Source: Elephas maximus indicus (taxonomy: Eukaryota; Chordata; Mammalia; Proboscidea; Elephantidae). Taken from it: DNA of 64,000 bases. The stretch is taken from the NCBI RefSeq assembly GCF_024166365.1, contig NC_064843.1, positions 60,784,532 to 60,848,531 of the forward strand, written 5' to 3'. The notes beneath the pieces are model-generated. The model saw only the letters and a program-made list of their open reading frames with translations. It ran no database searches and had not been told where the DNA came from. The position numbers and the translations under genes are program-made. This document shows, in pieces, positions 43,924-55,829 of this stretch (position 1 is the first letter of the stretch; every line of letters begins with the position of its first letter).

Positions 43924-44344
43924 ATGTGGTTTTCTCAAACTGAAGTCCTCCTTATTCATTCATTCCACAGCTATCTATAGAAGAGTTACTTGGACCCAGG
44001 CTTTCCTTATGGAATGCAGAGGGCCCACACTGCCACCACTGCTTTCAATAGTGGCCGAATGGTGGCCATGGCCGCACTGTGGCCCCTACTGTGGCCCCCA
44101 GAGACCAAGAAAAATCGCTTGGTGAGAAAAGGTCCAGGCTCTGCCCCGCACATTCCCGCCCCACACACTTCCACCAGGATCTTCTAAGTGTCCCTGGGCC
44201 TCCTGATCTCCCGTCTGCATGCCAAGCTGCCTCTTGTTCTTGCCCTGCTTGGATTGGTAATCTGGTTTGGAGCTGTTTTCCTGCCTCTGACCTGGAAGTG
44301 ACTCTGGGAGCCCCGAAGGAAGACCGCAAGCTGGGGACTGTCTG
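43924..44344. other. Unassigned sequence
   Basis: Frames on both strands (44045-44391) overlap and have no domain. Nothing else seen. Confidence 0.3.
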
Positions 44345-44640
44345 AATATGGGTTCCTCAGAAGTAGACTCTGAGCATGTATTCCAGGGCAAGTAGATTAT
44401 TTGGGAGTGATCACAGGAAACGCCGCTAAGAGGGGGAGGAATGAGGCAGAAGAAGTTGCAGCGATACAGGGTGTGGTATCAATCAGCTTAGCCCTGAGGA
44501 TAACTAGCATGTAACCCTGCTGGGAACTCTGGGAGCCAGTGGACACTGACTCTGACAGGTTGAATTCTGCTGGGTGTTCATACGCCCACTCCCTTCAGTC
44601 ATTGGTGATGCACTGGGGGTGGGGGTTCTGGGGGTTACTT
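44345..44640 (-). mobile_element. Probable LTR-like repeat, family not recognised
   Basis: ATATGGGTTCCTCAGAAGTA, ATTATTTGGGAGTGATCACA and GAGGGGGAGGAATGAGGCAG follow the same pattern as 25548-25830 and as a dispersed mammalian repeat of LTR type. The assignment is weak. Confidence 0.35.
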
Positions 44641-45126
44641 CCCAGCACCTCAGGCTGCTGCACTTCTGGGAAGAGTCGGCTTTGATCGCCAGAGACCCTT
44701 AGGCAGAGATGCAAGTGCTGGCAGTCTGGGAATAGGGGGACTGGTACCCAAGAGGGAAGTCCAGGGGAGGGGGGCTTGGATGGGCACCAGCAGCGGTTAC
44801 TATAGGGTTGGAGACAGGTTGGTACAAGAGGGAGAAGCACCTGTCTGAGCAGGGCAGCACCCAGGGTGTTGGGAGCGCTGCTGGGCTCTGGGAAATTACC
44901 TGAGTTTAGGCAGAGCTTGTCATCCCAGGGCAACCTGGAAATCAGCGTGGCTTTTCCAATCACATCTCTCAGCTGTGATTTTGTGCAAGATGGCAGACTT
45001 TACCAAGGACCCTGCCCTTTGCTGATACTGTTGGGGCAGAAGGGTGGCAGTTTTGGTGATGGCTGATGATGTTTAAGAATTTTAGCTCCAGGTATGTTTT
45101 AGTTGTCAGAAAGGATTTTAATAGTC
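44641..45126. other. Unassigned sequence
   Basis: No repeat or exon recognised. Confidence 0.3.
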
Positions 45127-45148
45127 GTGTGTGTGTGTGTGTGTGTGT

Positions 45149-45206
<58 letters not shown>
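45127..45206. repeat. TG then GA compound microsatellite
   Basis: About 31 TG/GT units with a single TC interruption near 45152, followed by about nine GA units. Probably length-variable between individuals. Confidence 0.97.
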
Positions 45207-45262
45207 ATGCAGGTTAGTTAGTGGAACAAGTTCCTTGATTAAAAAGTTATATACATTGTTGT

Positions 45263-45429
45263 GGAAACCCTGCTGGTGTAGTGGTTAAGTGCTATAGCTG
45301 CTAACCAAGAGGTCGGCAGTTCAAATCCTCCAGCCAATCCTTGGAAACTATGGGGCAGTTCTACTCTGTCCTATAGGGTCACTATGAGTCGGAATCAACT
45401 TGATGGCAGTGGGTTTGGTTTTTGGTTTT
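45263..45429 (+). mobile_element. Afrotherian tRNA SINE with perfect target-site duplication
   Basis: GGAAACCCTGCTGGTGTAGT head to GATGGCAGTGGGTTTGG tail. TATACATTGTTGT at 45250-45262 and 45430-45442 is identical on both sides. Confidence 0.96.
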
Positions 45430-45659
45430 TATACATTGTTGTACTGAGCAGTGCCTGTAATGTGGAGAGTAACTGAGTTCAGGTGAAAGTAGTGGACGAT
45501 GTTCTTATGTAAACATACAGGATCCTAAGTTACAGCAGACTAATGGTGGTTGCCTAAATCCAGATTTCTGCAAATAACTCCACAAAGCAAGCAGATAAAC
45601 AGACATTCAAATTAACATAGAGAGCAAGTAAAACCACTTAGCACATGCCCTCAATATCA

Positions 45660-45822
45660 CTACCCATACCCATGGCCATCAAGTTGATTCCAACTCAGAG
45701 CGACCCTACGGGACAGAGTAGAACTACCCCACAGGACTTCCACAGCACACCTGGTGGATTCAAACTGACGACCTTTTGGTTAGCAGTGGTAGCTCTTAAC
45801 CACAATGCCACCAGGGTTTCCT
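45660..45822 (-). mobile_element. Afrotherian tRNA SINE
   Basis: Minus-strand head GGAAACCCTGGTGGCATTGT and tail GAGTTGGAATCAACTTGATG. The flanks ACTTAGCAC and CCTTAGTAC are a possible decayed duplication. Confidence 0.93.
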
Positions 45823-46671
45823 TAGTACCACTAGGAGATAGAATATCTCAATATCACTAGGAGATAGAATTCTATAAACTTCAAACTCCCTGTAAATAGA
45901 GACATAAACACCCAAATCTAGCAATACTGAATTTGGAACCTGACCCTCTGAAATGTTGTGCTGAGAGGGCAGAGAACATGTGTTAAAGAGGACAGGAGTA
46001 CAGAAGTCTGGAGTGATGCCGCCCAGATAACAGCCCCTGGGAAGACAAGTCCCACCCTGAGTGGGAATACTTCAGTGTGTGTGGGACTTGAAGCAACAGT
46101 CTCGGGAAAGGAGACGCTTCTGGGAGAGAAGAGGGGAACTAGGAGGGGACTTGCCCCTTGGAGACCTGGTAACAAGAAAGAAGGGTATAAGGGATAAAAT
46201 TAAGAGTTCTGCACAGAATTCCCAAATCAGAAGACACCCCCTCCAAGAAGAAGCACTGCTTACTCTATCAACAGTAGAGGGCTCCCTTGACTCAAGAAAC
46301 CTAGTCAGCCACCCAAGCCCTTTCCTTGTGTTCATCAACTATTACTGCTAGCCCAGGAAGAAAACACACTACAACATGAACAGAAAGTGTCAGACAATAT
46401 GCAGGCAAAGCTACAATCAGAAGAAAACAGAAATTGAGGTTCAAAACATTTGGGCTGATAAATATTATCACCCCTTCTAAACACACGCACACACCCCAGA
46501 AGAAAATGGTAATAGAATGTTCAACATTAAATATCCTTACATAAGCATTTTTAGATATTAAAAAAACAACACCATTGAATCAAACATACAAAAAAGGAGA
46601 AATAAAGTGGATAAAACCCAGGAAAATGTGAAATGAGAACTGACTGCACTCCAGAAGAAGAAATTCAGTCT
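45823..46671. other. Unassigned sequence
   Basis: Opposing frames near 45918-46351 have no domain. The A-rich part from 46360 on may be retrotransposon-derived, but I cannot assign it. Confidence 0.3.
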
Positions 46672-47251
46672 TCAGATGCCAAGCTATGGTGTTTTCGGTT
46701 ACCTTATATGCATGCAAAAGCTGGACAATGAAAAAGGAAGACAGAAGAATTGATGCATTTGAGTTGTCATATTGGCAAAGAATATTGAATATACCATGGA
46801 ATGCCAGAAGAATGAACAAAGCAGTCTTAGAAGACATACAACCAGAATGCTTCTTAAAAGTGAAGATGGCAAGACTTTGACTCCCTTACTTTGGACATGT
46901 CATTGGGAAAGGCCAGTTGCTAGAAAAGGACATCATATATGGTAAAGTAAGAGGGTCAGTGAAAACAAGGGAAACCCTTAATGAGATGGATTGACCCAAT
47001 AGCCACAGCAGTGGACTCAAACATACCAGTGATCTGACTGTGAAGATGGCACAGAACTGGGCAATGTTTTATTCTGTTATACATGACAAGCATAACAATG
47101 ATTGCAAGGGTGGCGCAGGACCGGGCAGTGTTTCATTGTGTTGTCCATAGGGTCGCTATGAGTCGGAACTGACTCTGCGGCACCTAACAACAACAACAAC
47201 ATGAGGTCTCTGTGAGTCGGAGCCGACTCAATGGCAACCAACAACAACAAT
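46672..47251 (+). mobile_element. RTE/BovB-type LINE 3' end, host of a nested RTE tail
   Basis: From about 46680 it matches the RTE C-terminal coding region (AMVFSVTLYACKSWTMKKED in frame at 46683), followed by 'WQRILNIPWNARRMNKAVLE' and the 3' UTR. At 47087 a second RTE tail is inserted. The host's own tail then resumes (AGGTCTCTGTGAGTCGGAGC) and ends in CAACAACAACAA. It is 5'-truncated. Confidence 0.88.
47087..47198 (+). mobile_element. Very short RTE tail insertion (about 112 bp) within another RTE tail
   Basis: Only the RTE 3' end is present: GGGTGGCGCAGGACCGGGCA, GTCGCTATGAGTCGGAACTG and (CAA)n. The hexamer ACATGA at 47081-47086 and 47199-47204 flanks it, and the host RTE reads straight through when it is removed. 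It is an extremely 5'-truncated RTE, or an RTE-tail-only SINE. Confidence 0.85.
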
Positions 47252-47633
47252 GTTGTCAATAGGACCAGCGTTCCAGTGGACAGTAGACTGACCAAACCTT
47301 TTGTGAGGTTGCCTTTTTCCTACCCACAGTTCTTTCTTTCCTAAGTCCCAGCCAAGACAAGCATTCCATACATACAACAACTGTACCGACTCTTCCAATG
47401 GGAAATATTTTGAAACTCCAGTTTTGGTGATAGTTTTTGCTCTGAAAGTTCTTTTTAAATGAGACAGTAGGAAGTAGCCAAATACTTTCCCAGGGTGAAT
47501 CAAGTAGTACTTGTTAAATAGATTAAACTTTCCGAGGAGTTTTGTTACCCTTGGTAATATGTCAAAATTTCAGATATATCAAACTCAGCTCTTTCCAAAT
47601 TGCATTGATGACTACAATAAAGTATGCCATTTA
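47205..47633. other. Mostly unassigned flank of the large L1
   Basis: The first 47 bases are the end of the RTE host tail. The rest holds no recognised repeat or exon. Confidence 0.35.
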
Positions 47634-47915
47634 AAAAATTTTTTTATTGTGCATTAAGTGAAAGTTTACAAACCCGGTCTCTCATACAAAAAATTTTATA
47701 CACCTTGCAATATACTCCTAGTTGCTCTCCCGCTAATGAGACAGCATACTCCTTTCCTCCACTCTCTGTTTTCGTTTCTATTTGGCCAGCTTCTCCCCCA
47801 GTCTGCCCTCTCATCTCTTCTCCAGACAAGAGCTACCCAAATAGTCTCATATGTCTACGTGATCCAAGGAGCTCACTCTTCACCAGTATCATTTTCTATC
47901 CCTTAGTCCAGTCCA

Positions 47916-50900
47916 CCCCCACCTGCCTGTCAGTTTGTCATACTGTGGAGCCTTGCGTGTTGCCGTGATGCTGGAAGCTATGCCACCGGTATTCAGATAC
48001 CAGCAGAGTCATCCATTGACGACAGGTTTCAGCTGAGCTTCCAGACTAAGAAGAAGGACCCGGCAGTCTACTTCTGAAAAGAATTAGTCAGTGAAAACCT
48101 CATGAATAGCAGCGGAACATTGTCTGATATAGTGCTGGAAGATGAGCCCCCCAGGTTGGAAGGCACTCAAAAGATGACTGGGGAAGAGCTGTCTCCTCAA
48201 AGTAGAGTCAACCTTAATGATGTGGGTGGAGTAAAGCTTTTGGGACCTTCGTTTGCTGATGTGACATGACTCAAAATGAGAAGAAACAGCTGCAAACATC
48301 CATTAATAATTGGAACCTGGAATGTACAAAGTACGAATCTAGGAAAATTAGAAATCCTCAAAAATGAAATGGAATACATAAACATAGATATCCTAGGCAT
48401 TAGTGAACTGAAATGGACTAGTATTGGCCATTTTGAATTGGTCAATCATATAGTCTACTATGCTGGGAATGACATCTTGAAGAGGAATGGTGTTGCATTC
48501 ATCATCAAATAACATTTCAAGATCTATCCTGAAGTACAGTGCTGTCAGTGATAGGATAATATCCATACACCTACAAGGAAGACCAGTTAATACGACTATT
48601 ATTCAAATTTACTCTCCAACCACTGGGGCAAAGATGAAGAAACAGAATTTTATCAGCTGCTGCAGTCTGAAATTGATCGAACATGCAGTCAACATGCATT
48701 GATAATTACTGGCGATTGGAATGTGAAAGTTGGAAACGAAGAAGGATCAGTAGTTGGAAAATATGGTCTTGGTGATAGAAATGGAGCTGGAGATCAAATG
48801 ATAGAATTTTGCAAGACCAATGACTTCTTCGTTGCAAATACCTTCTTTCACCAACATTAACTGCAACTATACACATGGACCTTGCCAGATGGAACACACA
48901 GAAATCAAATTGACTACATCTGTGGAAAGAGACAATGGAAAAGCTCAATATCATCAGTCAGAACAAGGCCAGGGGATGACTGGAACAGACCATCAATTGC
49001 TCATATGCAAGTTCAAGCTAAAAGTGAAGAAAATCAGAGCAAGTCCACAAGAGCCAAAATACGACCTTGACTATATCCCACCTGAATTTAGAGACCATCT
49101 GAAGAATAGATTTGATGCATTGAACACTGGTGACTGAAGACTGGACGAGTTGTGGAATGACATCAAGGACATCGTGCATGAAGAAGGCCAGAGATCATTG
49201 GAAAGACAGGAAAGAAAGAAGAGACCAAGATGGATGTCGGAGGAGACTCTGAAACTTGCTCTCAAACATCGAGCAGCTAAAGCAAAAGGAAGAACTGATG
49301 AAGTAAAAGAACTGAACAGAAGATTTCAAAGGGCAGCTCAAGAAGACAAGTATTATAATGACATGTGCAAAGATCTAGAAATGGAAAACCAAAAGGCAGG
49401 AACACGCTTGGTGTTTCTCAAGCTGAAAGAACTGAAGAAGAAATTCAAGCCTCGAGTTGCAATAGTGAAGGATTCTATGGGGAAAATAGTAAAAGACGCA
49501 GGAAGCATCAAAAGAAGATGGAAGGAATACACAGAGTCATTATACCAAAAAGAATTAGTCGATGTTCAACCACATCAAGAGGTAGCATATGATGAAGAAC
49601 CGATGGTACTGAAGGAAGAAGTCCAAGCTGCTCTGAAGGCATTGGCAAAAAACCAGGCTCCAGGAATTGATGGAATATCAATTGAGATGTTTCAACAAAT
49701 GGATGCAGTGCTGGAGGTGCTTGCTTGTCTATGCCAAGAAATATGGAAGACAGCTTTCTGGCCAGCTGACTAGAAAAGATCCATATTTATGCCTATTCCC
49801 AAGAAAGGTGATACAACCGAATGTGGAAATTACAGAACAATATCATTAATATCACATGCAAACAAAATTTTGCTGAAGATCATTCAAAAACAGCTGCAGC
49901 AGTATATCAACAGGGAGTTGCCAGAAATTCAGGCTGGTTTCAGAAGAGGACATGGGACCAGGGATATCATTGCTGATGTCAGATGGATCCCGACTGAAGG
50001 CAGAGAATACCAGAAGGATGTTTACCTGTGTTTTATTGACTATGCAAAGGCATTCGACTGTGTGGATTATAACAAATTATGAATAACATTGCGAAGAATG
50101 GGAATTCCAGAACACTTAATTGTGCTCATGAGGAACCTTTACATAGATCAAGAGGCAGTTGTTCGGACAGAACAAGGGGATACCGATTGGTTTAAAGTCA
50201 GGAAAGGTGTGCGTCAGGGTTGTATTCTTTCACCATACCTATTCAATCTGTATGCTGAGCAAATAATCCGGGAAGCTGGACTATATGAAGAAGAACGGGG
50301 CATCAGGATTGAAGGAGGACTCATTAACAACCTGTGTTATGCAGATGACACAACCTTGCTTGCTGAAAGTGAAGAGGACTTGAAGCACTTACTGATGAAG
50401 ATCAAAGACCACAGCCTTCAGTATGGATTGCAGCTCAACGTAAAGAAAACAAAAATCCTCACAACTGGACCAATGAGCAACATCATGATAAACGGAGAGA
50501 AGATTGAAATTGTCAAGGAATTCATTTTACTTGGATCCACAATCAACAGCCCTGGAAGCAGCAGTCAAGAAATCAAAAGATGCATTGCGTTGGGTAAATC
50601 TGCTGCAAAGGATGTCACCTTGAAGACCAAGGTGCGCCTGACTCAAGCCATGGTATTTTCAGTCGCATCATATGATGAATAAGGAAGACTGAAGAAGAAT
50701 TGATGCCTTTGAATTGTGGTGTTGGCGAAGAATATTGAATATGCCACTGACTGCCAGAAGGATGAATAAATCTGCCTTGGTAGAAGTACAACCAGAATGC
50801 TCCTTAGAAGCAAGGATGGCGAGACTGCGTCTTGCATACTTTGGACATGTTGTCAGGAGGGATCAGTGCCTGGAGAAGGACATCATGCTTGGCAGAGTAC

Positions 50901-51081
50901 AGGGTCAGCGTAAAAAAGGAAGACCTTCAATGAGGTGGATTGACACAGTGGCTGCAACAATGGGGTCAAATATAACAACGATTTTAAGGATGACTCAGGA
51001 CCGGGCAGTGTTTCGTTCTGTTGTGCATGGGGTCGCTATGAGTCAGAGCCTACTTGACGGCGCCTAAGAACAGCAACAACT
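47916..51081 (+). mobile_element. Full-length RTE/BovB-type LINE (3.17 kb), defective
   Basis: The element has a 5' UTR (GCCTTGCGTGTTGCCGTGAT near 47952), a single long coding region and a CAGCAACAAC tail. GTCCA at 47911-47915 and 51082-51086 is a likely short target-site duplication. The 5' end agrees with the RTE pieces at 29126 and 26645, supporting completeness. It is the best-kept RTE in the window but carries in-frame stops, frameshifts and small deletions. It landed in an L1 3' UTR, so it is younger than that L1. Confidence 0.93.
48102..51067 (+). pseudogene. RTE polyprotein (endonuclease plus reverse transcriptase), broken
   Basis: Encodes the RTE enzyme that nicks DNA and copies RNA into the nick. 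The order is a short N-terminal region from the ATG at 48102, an APE-type endonuclease (GTWNVQS near 48310, GDWNVKVG near 48712, TDHQLLICKF near 48990), a connector (49150-49773), then RT. The RT holds EIQAGFRRG, FIDYAKAFDCVD and an intact YADD at 50338-50349, then a C-terminal WCWRRILNM region. Damage includes a TGA at 48267, frameshifts around 48500-48820, a TAG at about 49772 and a TGA at about 50080, both at conserved Trp codons, and two small deletions near 50610 and 50670. Non-functional. Confidence 0.9.
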
Positions 51082-51779
51082 GTCCAATCCCTGTCTGAAG
51101 AGTTGGCTTTGGGTATGATCCCTGTCTTGGGCTAACAGAAGGTCTGGGGACCTCTGGAGTCCTTCTAGCCTCAGTCAGACCATTAAGTCTGGTCTTTTTA
51201 TGAGAATTTGGGTCTGCATCCCACTGCTTTCCTGCTGCCTCATGGGTTCTCTGTTGTTTTCCCTGTCAGAGCAATCATGGATTGTAGACCGGCACCATAT
51301 AGTTCTTCTGGTCACAGGCTGATGTAGTGTCTGGTTTATGTGACCCTTTCTGTCTCTTGGGTTCATAATTACCTTATGTCTTTGGTGTTCTTCATTCTCC
51401 TTTGCTCCAGGTGGGTTGAGACCAATTGATGCATCTTAGATGACCGCTTGCTAGTGTTTAAGATCCAATGTGCCACTCTCCAAAGTGGGATGCAGAATGT
51501 TTTCTTAATAGATTTTATTATGCAAATTGACTTAGATGTCCCCTGAAGCCATGGTCCCCAAACTCCCGCCCCTGCTACACTGGCCTTCGAAGCCTTCAGT
51601 TAATTCGGGAGACTTCTTTGCTTTCGGTTTAGTTCAGTTGTGCTGACTTCCCCTGTGTTGTGTGCTGTCTTTCCCTTTACCTAGAGTAGTTCTTATCTAC
51701 TATCTAATTTTTTTTTTTAATTAGTGAAAACCCCTCTCCTTCCCTTCCTCCCTGCTCTCTTAACCATCAAAAAATATTT

Positions 51780-54700
51780 TCTTCTCTGTTTAAACCATTT
51801 TTCAAGTTCTTACAATAGTCATCTTGTACAATATTTGTCCTTTTGCAACTAACTGATTTCCCTCAGCATAATGTCTTCCAGATTCCTCCATTCATCCCTG
51901 GATGGGCACCTTGGTTGCTTCCATCTTTTTGCTATTGTAAACAGTGCTGCAGTGAACTTGGGTGTGCATATATCTTCATGTAAAGGCTCTTATTTCTCCA
52001 GGATATATTCCAAGGAATGGGATTGCTGGATGGTACGGTAGTTCTATTTCTAGGTTGTTAAGGAAGTGCCAAATCGATTTCCAAAGTGGTTGTACCATTT
52101 TACATTCCCACCAGCAGTGTATAAGTGTCCCAATCTCTCCACAGCCTCTCCAACATTTATTATTTTGTTTTTTTTTTTGGATTAATGCCAGCTTTGTTGG
52201 AGTGAGATGGGAATCTTACTGTAGTTTTGATCTGCATTTCTCTAATGGCTAATGATTATGAACATTTCCTCATGTATCTGTCAGCTACCTGAATGTCTTC
52301 TTTAGTGAAGTGTCTGTTCATATCTTTTGCCCATTTTTTAGTTGAGTTATTTGCCTTTTTGTAGTTGAGTTTTTGCAGTATCATGTAGATTTTAGAGATC
52401 AGATGCTGATCAGAAATGTCATAGCTAAAAACTTTTTCCTAGTCTGTAGGTAATCTTTTTACTCTTTTGGTGAAGTCTTTGTATGAGCATAGGTGTTTGA
52501 TTTAAGGAGCTCCCAGTTATCTAGTTTCTCTTCTGCATTGTTAGTAATGTTTTGTATACTGTTTATGCCATGTATTATGGCGCCTACCAGTGTCCTTATA
52601 TTTTCTTCCATGTTCTTTATCATTTTAGATTTTATCTTTAGGTCTTTGATCCATTTTGTGTTGGTTTTTGTGCATGGTATGAGGTTTCTTTTTTTTGCAG
52701 ATGGATACCCAGTGATTCCAGCACCATTTGTTGAAGAGACTGTCTTTTCCCCGTTTAACTGACTTTGGGCCTTTGTCAAATATCAGCTGCTCATATGTGC
52801 ATGGATTTATGTCTGGATTCTTAGTTCTGTTCCATTGGTCTATGCATTTGTTATTGTACCAGTACTAGGCTGTTTTGACTACTGTGGCATTATAATAGAT
52901 TCTAAAATCAGGTAGAGTGAGGCCTCCCACTTTGTTCTTTTTCAGTAGTGCTTTACTTATCCAGGACCTCTTTCCCTTCCATATGAAGTTGGTGATTGGT
53001 TTCTCCATCTCATTAAAAAATGTTGTTGGAATTTGGATCAGAATTGCGTTGTATCTATAGATGGCTTTTGGTAGAATAGACATTTTTACAATGTTAAGTC
53101 TTCCTATCCATGAGCAACGTATGTTTTTCCACTTATGTAGGTCTCTTGTTGTAGTGTCATGTAGTTTTCTTTGTTTAGATCTTTTACAACTCTGGTAAAA
53201 TTTATTCCTAAGTATTTTATCTTCTTGGGGGCTACTGTAAATAGTATTGATTTGGTGATTTCCTCTTCAATGTTCTTTTTGTTAGTGTAGAGGAATCCAG
53301 CTGATTTTTGTATGTTTATCTTGTATCCTGATACTCTGCTGAAATCTCCTATTAGGTTCAGTAGTTTTTTTGAGGGTTTTCTGTGTATAAGATCATGTCA
53401 TCTGCAAATAGAGATACTTTTACTGCTTCCATACCAATCTGGATGTCCTTTATTTCTGTATCTAGTCTAATTGCTCTGGGTAGGATGTCCAGCACAATGC
53501 TGAATAAGAGTGTTGATAAAGTGCATCCTTATCTGGTTCCTGATTTCAAGGGGACTGCTTTTAGACTCTCTCCATTTAGGATGATGTTGGCTCTTAGCTT
53601 TGTATAAATGCCCTTTGCTATGGTGAGGAATTTTCCTTCTATTCCTATTTTGGTGAGAGTTTTTATTGTGAATCAGTTTTGAACTTTGTCAAGTGCCTTT
53701 TCTGCATCGTTTGATAAGATCATGTGGTTCTTGTCTTTTATTTATATGATGGATTACATTAATTGTTTTCTCATGTTGAACCATCCTTGCATACCTCGTA
53801 TAAATCCCACTTGGTCATGGTGAATTATTTTTTTGTTACGTTGTTAAATTCTATTTCCTGGAATTTTGTTGAGGATTTTTACATCTAAGTTCATGAGGGA
53901 TATAGGTCTGTAATTTTTTTTTTTTTGTGGTGTCTTTACCTGGTTTTGGTATCGGGGGTATGTTGGCTTCATAGAATGAGTTTGGGAGTTTTCCGTCGTT
54001 TTGTATGCCCTGAAATACCTTTAGTAGTAGTGGTGTTAACTCTTCTCTGAGCGTTTGGTAGAACTATGCAGTGAAAGGGTCCGGGGCAGGGCTTTTTTTT
54101 TTGTTGTTGTTGTCATGGGGAGTTTTTTAATTACCTTTTCAATCTCTTCTTTTGTTATGAGTTTATTTATTCGTTCTAGCTCTATTTGTGTTAGTTTAGG
54201 TAGGTCGTGTGTTTCAAGGAATTCATCCATTTATTCTAGGTTTTCAAATTTGTTAGAGTACAATTTTTTGTAGTAATGTATTATGAATGTTTTAATTTCC
54301 AATGTGTCTGTTGTTATGTTGCCCATCTCGTCTCTTATTCAGATTATTTGCTTCTTCTCATATTTTTCTTTTGTCAGTTTGTCCAGTGGTTTATAAATTT
54401 TGTTAATTTTTTCATGGAACTAGCTTTTGGTTTTGTTAAATCTTTCAGTTATTTTTTTGTTCTCTATTTCATTTAATTCTGCTCTAATTTTTATTATTGC
54501 TTTCTTCTGGTGCCTGAGGGTTTCTTTTGTTGTTCTCTATTTATTCAAGTTGTAGGAATAATTCTTTGATTTTGGCCCTTTCTTCTTTTTGTATGTGTGC
54601 ATTTGTTGCTATAAATTGACCTCTGAGCACTGCTTTTGCTGAGTCCCACAGGTTCTGATAGGAAGTGTTTTCATTCTTATTGGATTCTATGAATTTCTTT

Positions 54701-55329
54701 ATTCCATCCTTCATTTCTTCTATAACCTAGTCCTTTTTTGAGCAGGGTATTGTTCAGTTTCCAAGTGTTTGACTTCTTTTCCCTGCTTTTTCTTTTATTG
54801 ATTTCTACTTTTATGGCCTTATGGTCAGACTTTTTGTGGCACTGTCTATCTCAGTTTTGAGTGCTGTTAGAGTTTGCTTTATGTATTTTGCATCCCTGTC
54901 ATTGGGTGCATAAATATTTAATATGGTTATATCCTCCTGGTATACCCACCCAGAAACCCAGTGCCGTTGAGTTGATTCCGACTCATGGCGACCTTATAGG
55001 ACCGAGTAGAACTGCCCCAATATCATCCCCTTAATCACTATATAGTGTCCTTCCTTATCCTTTATGGTGGCTTTAACTTTCAAGTGTATTGTGTCAGAAA
55101 TTAATATTGCCACTCCTGCTCTTTTTTGAGTGTTGTTTGCTTGATATATTTTTTCCATCCTTTGAGTTTTAGTTTGTTTGTGTCTCTAAGTCTAAGGTGT
55201 GTCTCTTGCAGGCAGCATATAGATGATCTTTTTTTTTTATCCATTCTGCCACTCTCTGTCCCTTATTTGTGCATTTAGTCCATTTCCATTCATCATAATT
55301 ATGCATAGGTGTGAGTTTAGTGCTGTCAT
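51780..55329 (-). pseudogene. L1 ORF2 (endonuclease-reverse transcriptase), heavily decayed
   Basis: ORF2 on the minus strand probably starts at the ATG at 55329 (MTALNSHLCIIMMNGNG). Endonuclease blocks follow (CCLQETHLRL, KEGHYIVIKG in shifting frames), then RT (KLTQIELERINKLITKEEIE near 54140; [20 protein letters not shown] near 52920), and the C-terminal region. Frameshifts and stops occur throughout. A SINE piece lies near 54949. Such an ORF2 is normally about 1,275 codons, and the span agrees. Confidence 0.7.
54949..55016 (-). mobile_element. SINE tail fragment inside L1 ORF2
   Basis: Only the 3' part of the SINE: GAGTCGGAATCAACTCAACG and the start of the TGGGGCAGTTCTACTCGGTC block on the minus strand. 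It is 5'-truncated. Confidence 0.85.
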
Positions 55330-55829
55330 TTTGATGTCTTTTTTTGTGTGCTGTTGACAGTTTCTTTTTCCCACTTAATTTTTTGTGCTGAGTAGATTAT
55401 CTGTATATATTCTTTTCCTCTTATTTGTTGTAGTTGATTTTGTTTCTGCCGAGTGTGTATTTTTTTTTGTATTTTGTTTTGATGCGTAGTATTGTTAGTC
55501 TCCTTTGTGGTTACCTTAATATTTACCCTTATTTTTCTAAGTTTCACCCTAAATTTTATTACTTTATATTGCCTTGTCTTCCTCTTGATATGGAAGATCT
55601 ATGACTACACTTCTTCGTCCCTCTTTATTGTTTTAATGTTATCTTCTTTTACGTAATGAAGTTGTCATTTCCCTATTTTGACCTTTTTTTTTAAATCTTG
55701 ATTTATTTTTGGATTTCTCTATCTGGGTTGACATCTGATTGCTCTATCCAGTGTTATAGTCTTGGGTTTATATCTGATATTATTGAATTTCTAGCCAGAG
55801 AATGCCTTTTAGTATTTCTTATAGTTTTG

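Noticed and set aside
48102-51067. Active RTE retrotransposon
   Set aside because: At least three in-frame stops, frameshifts and two deletions break the coding region.
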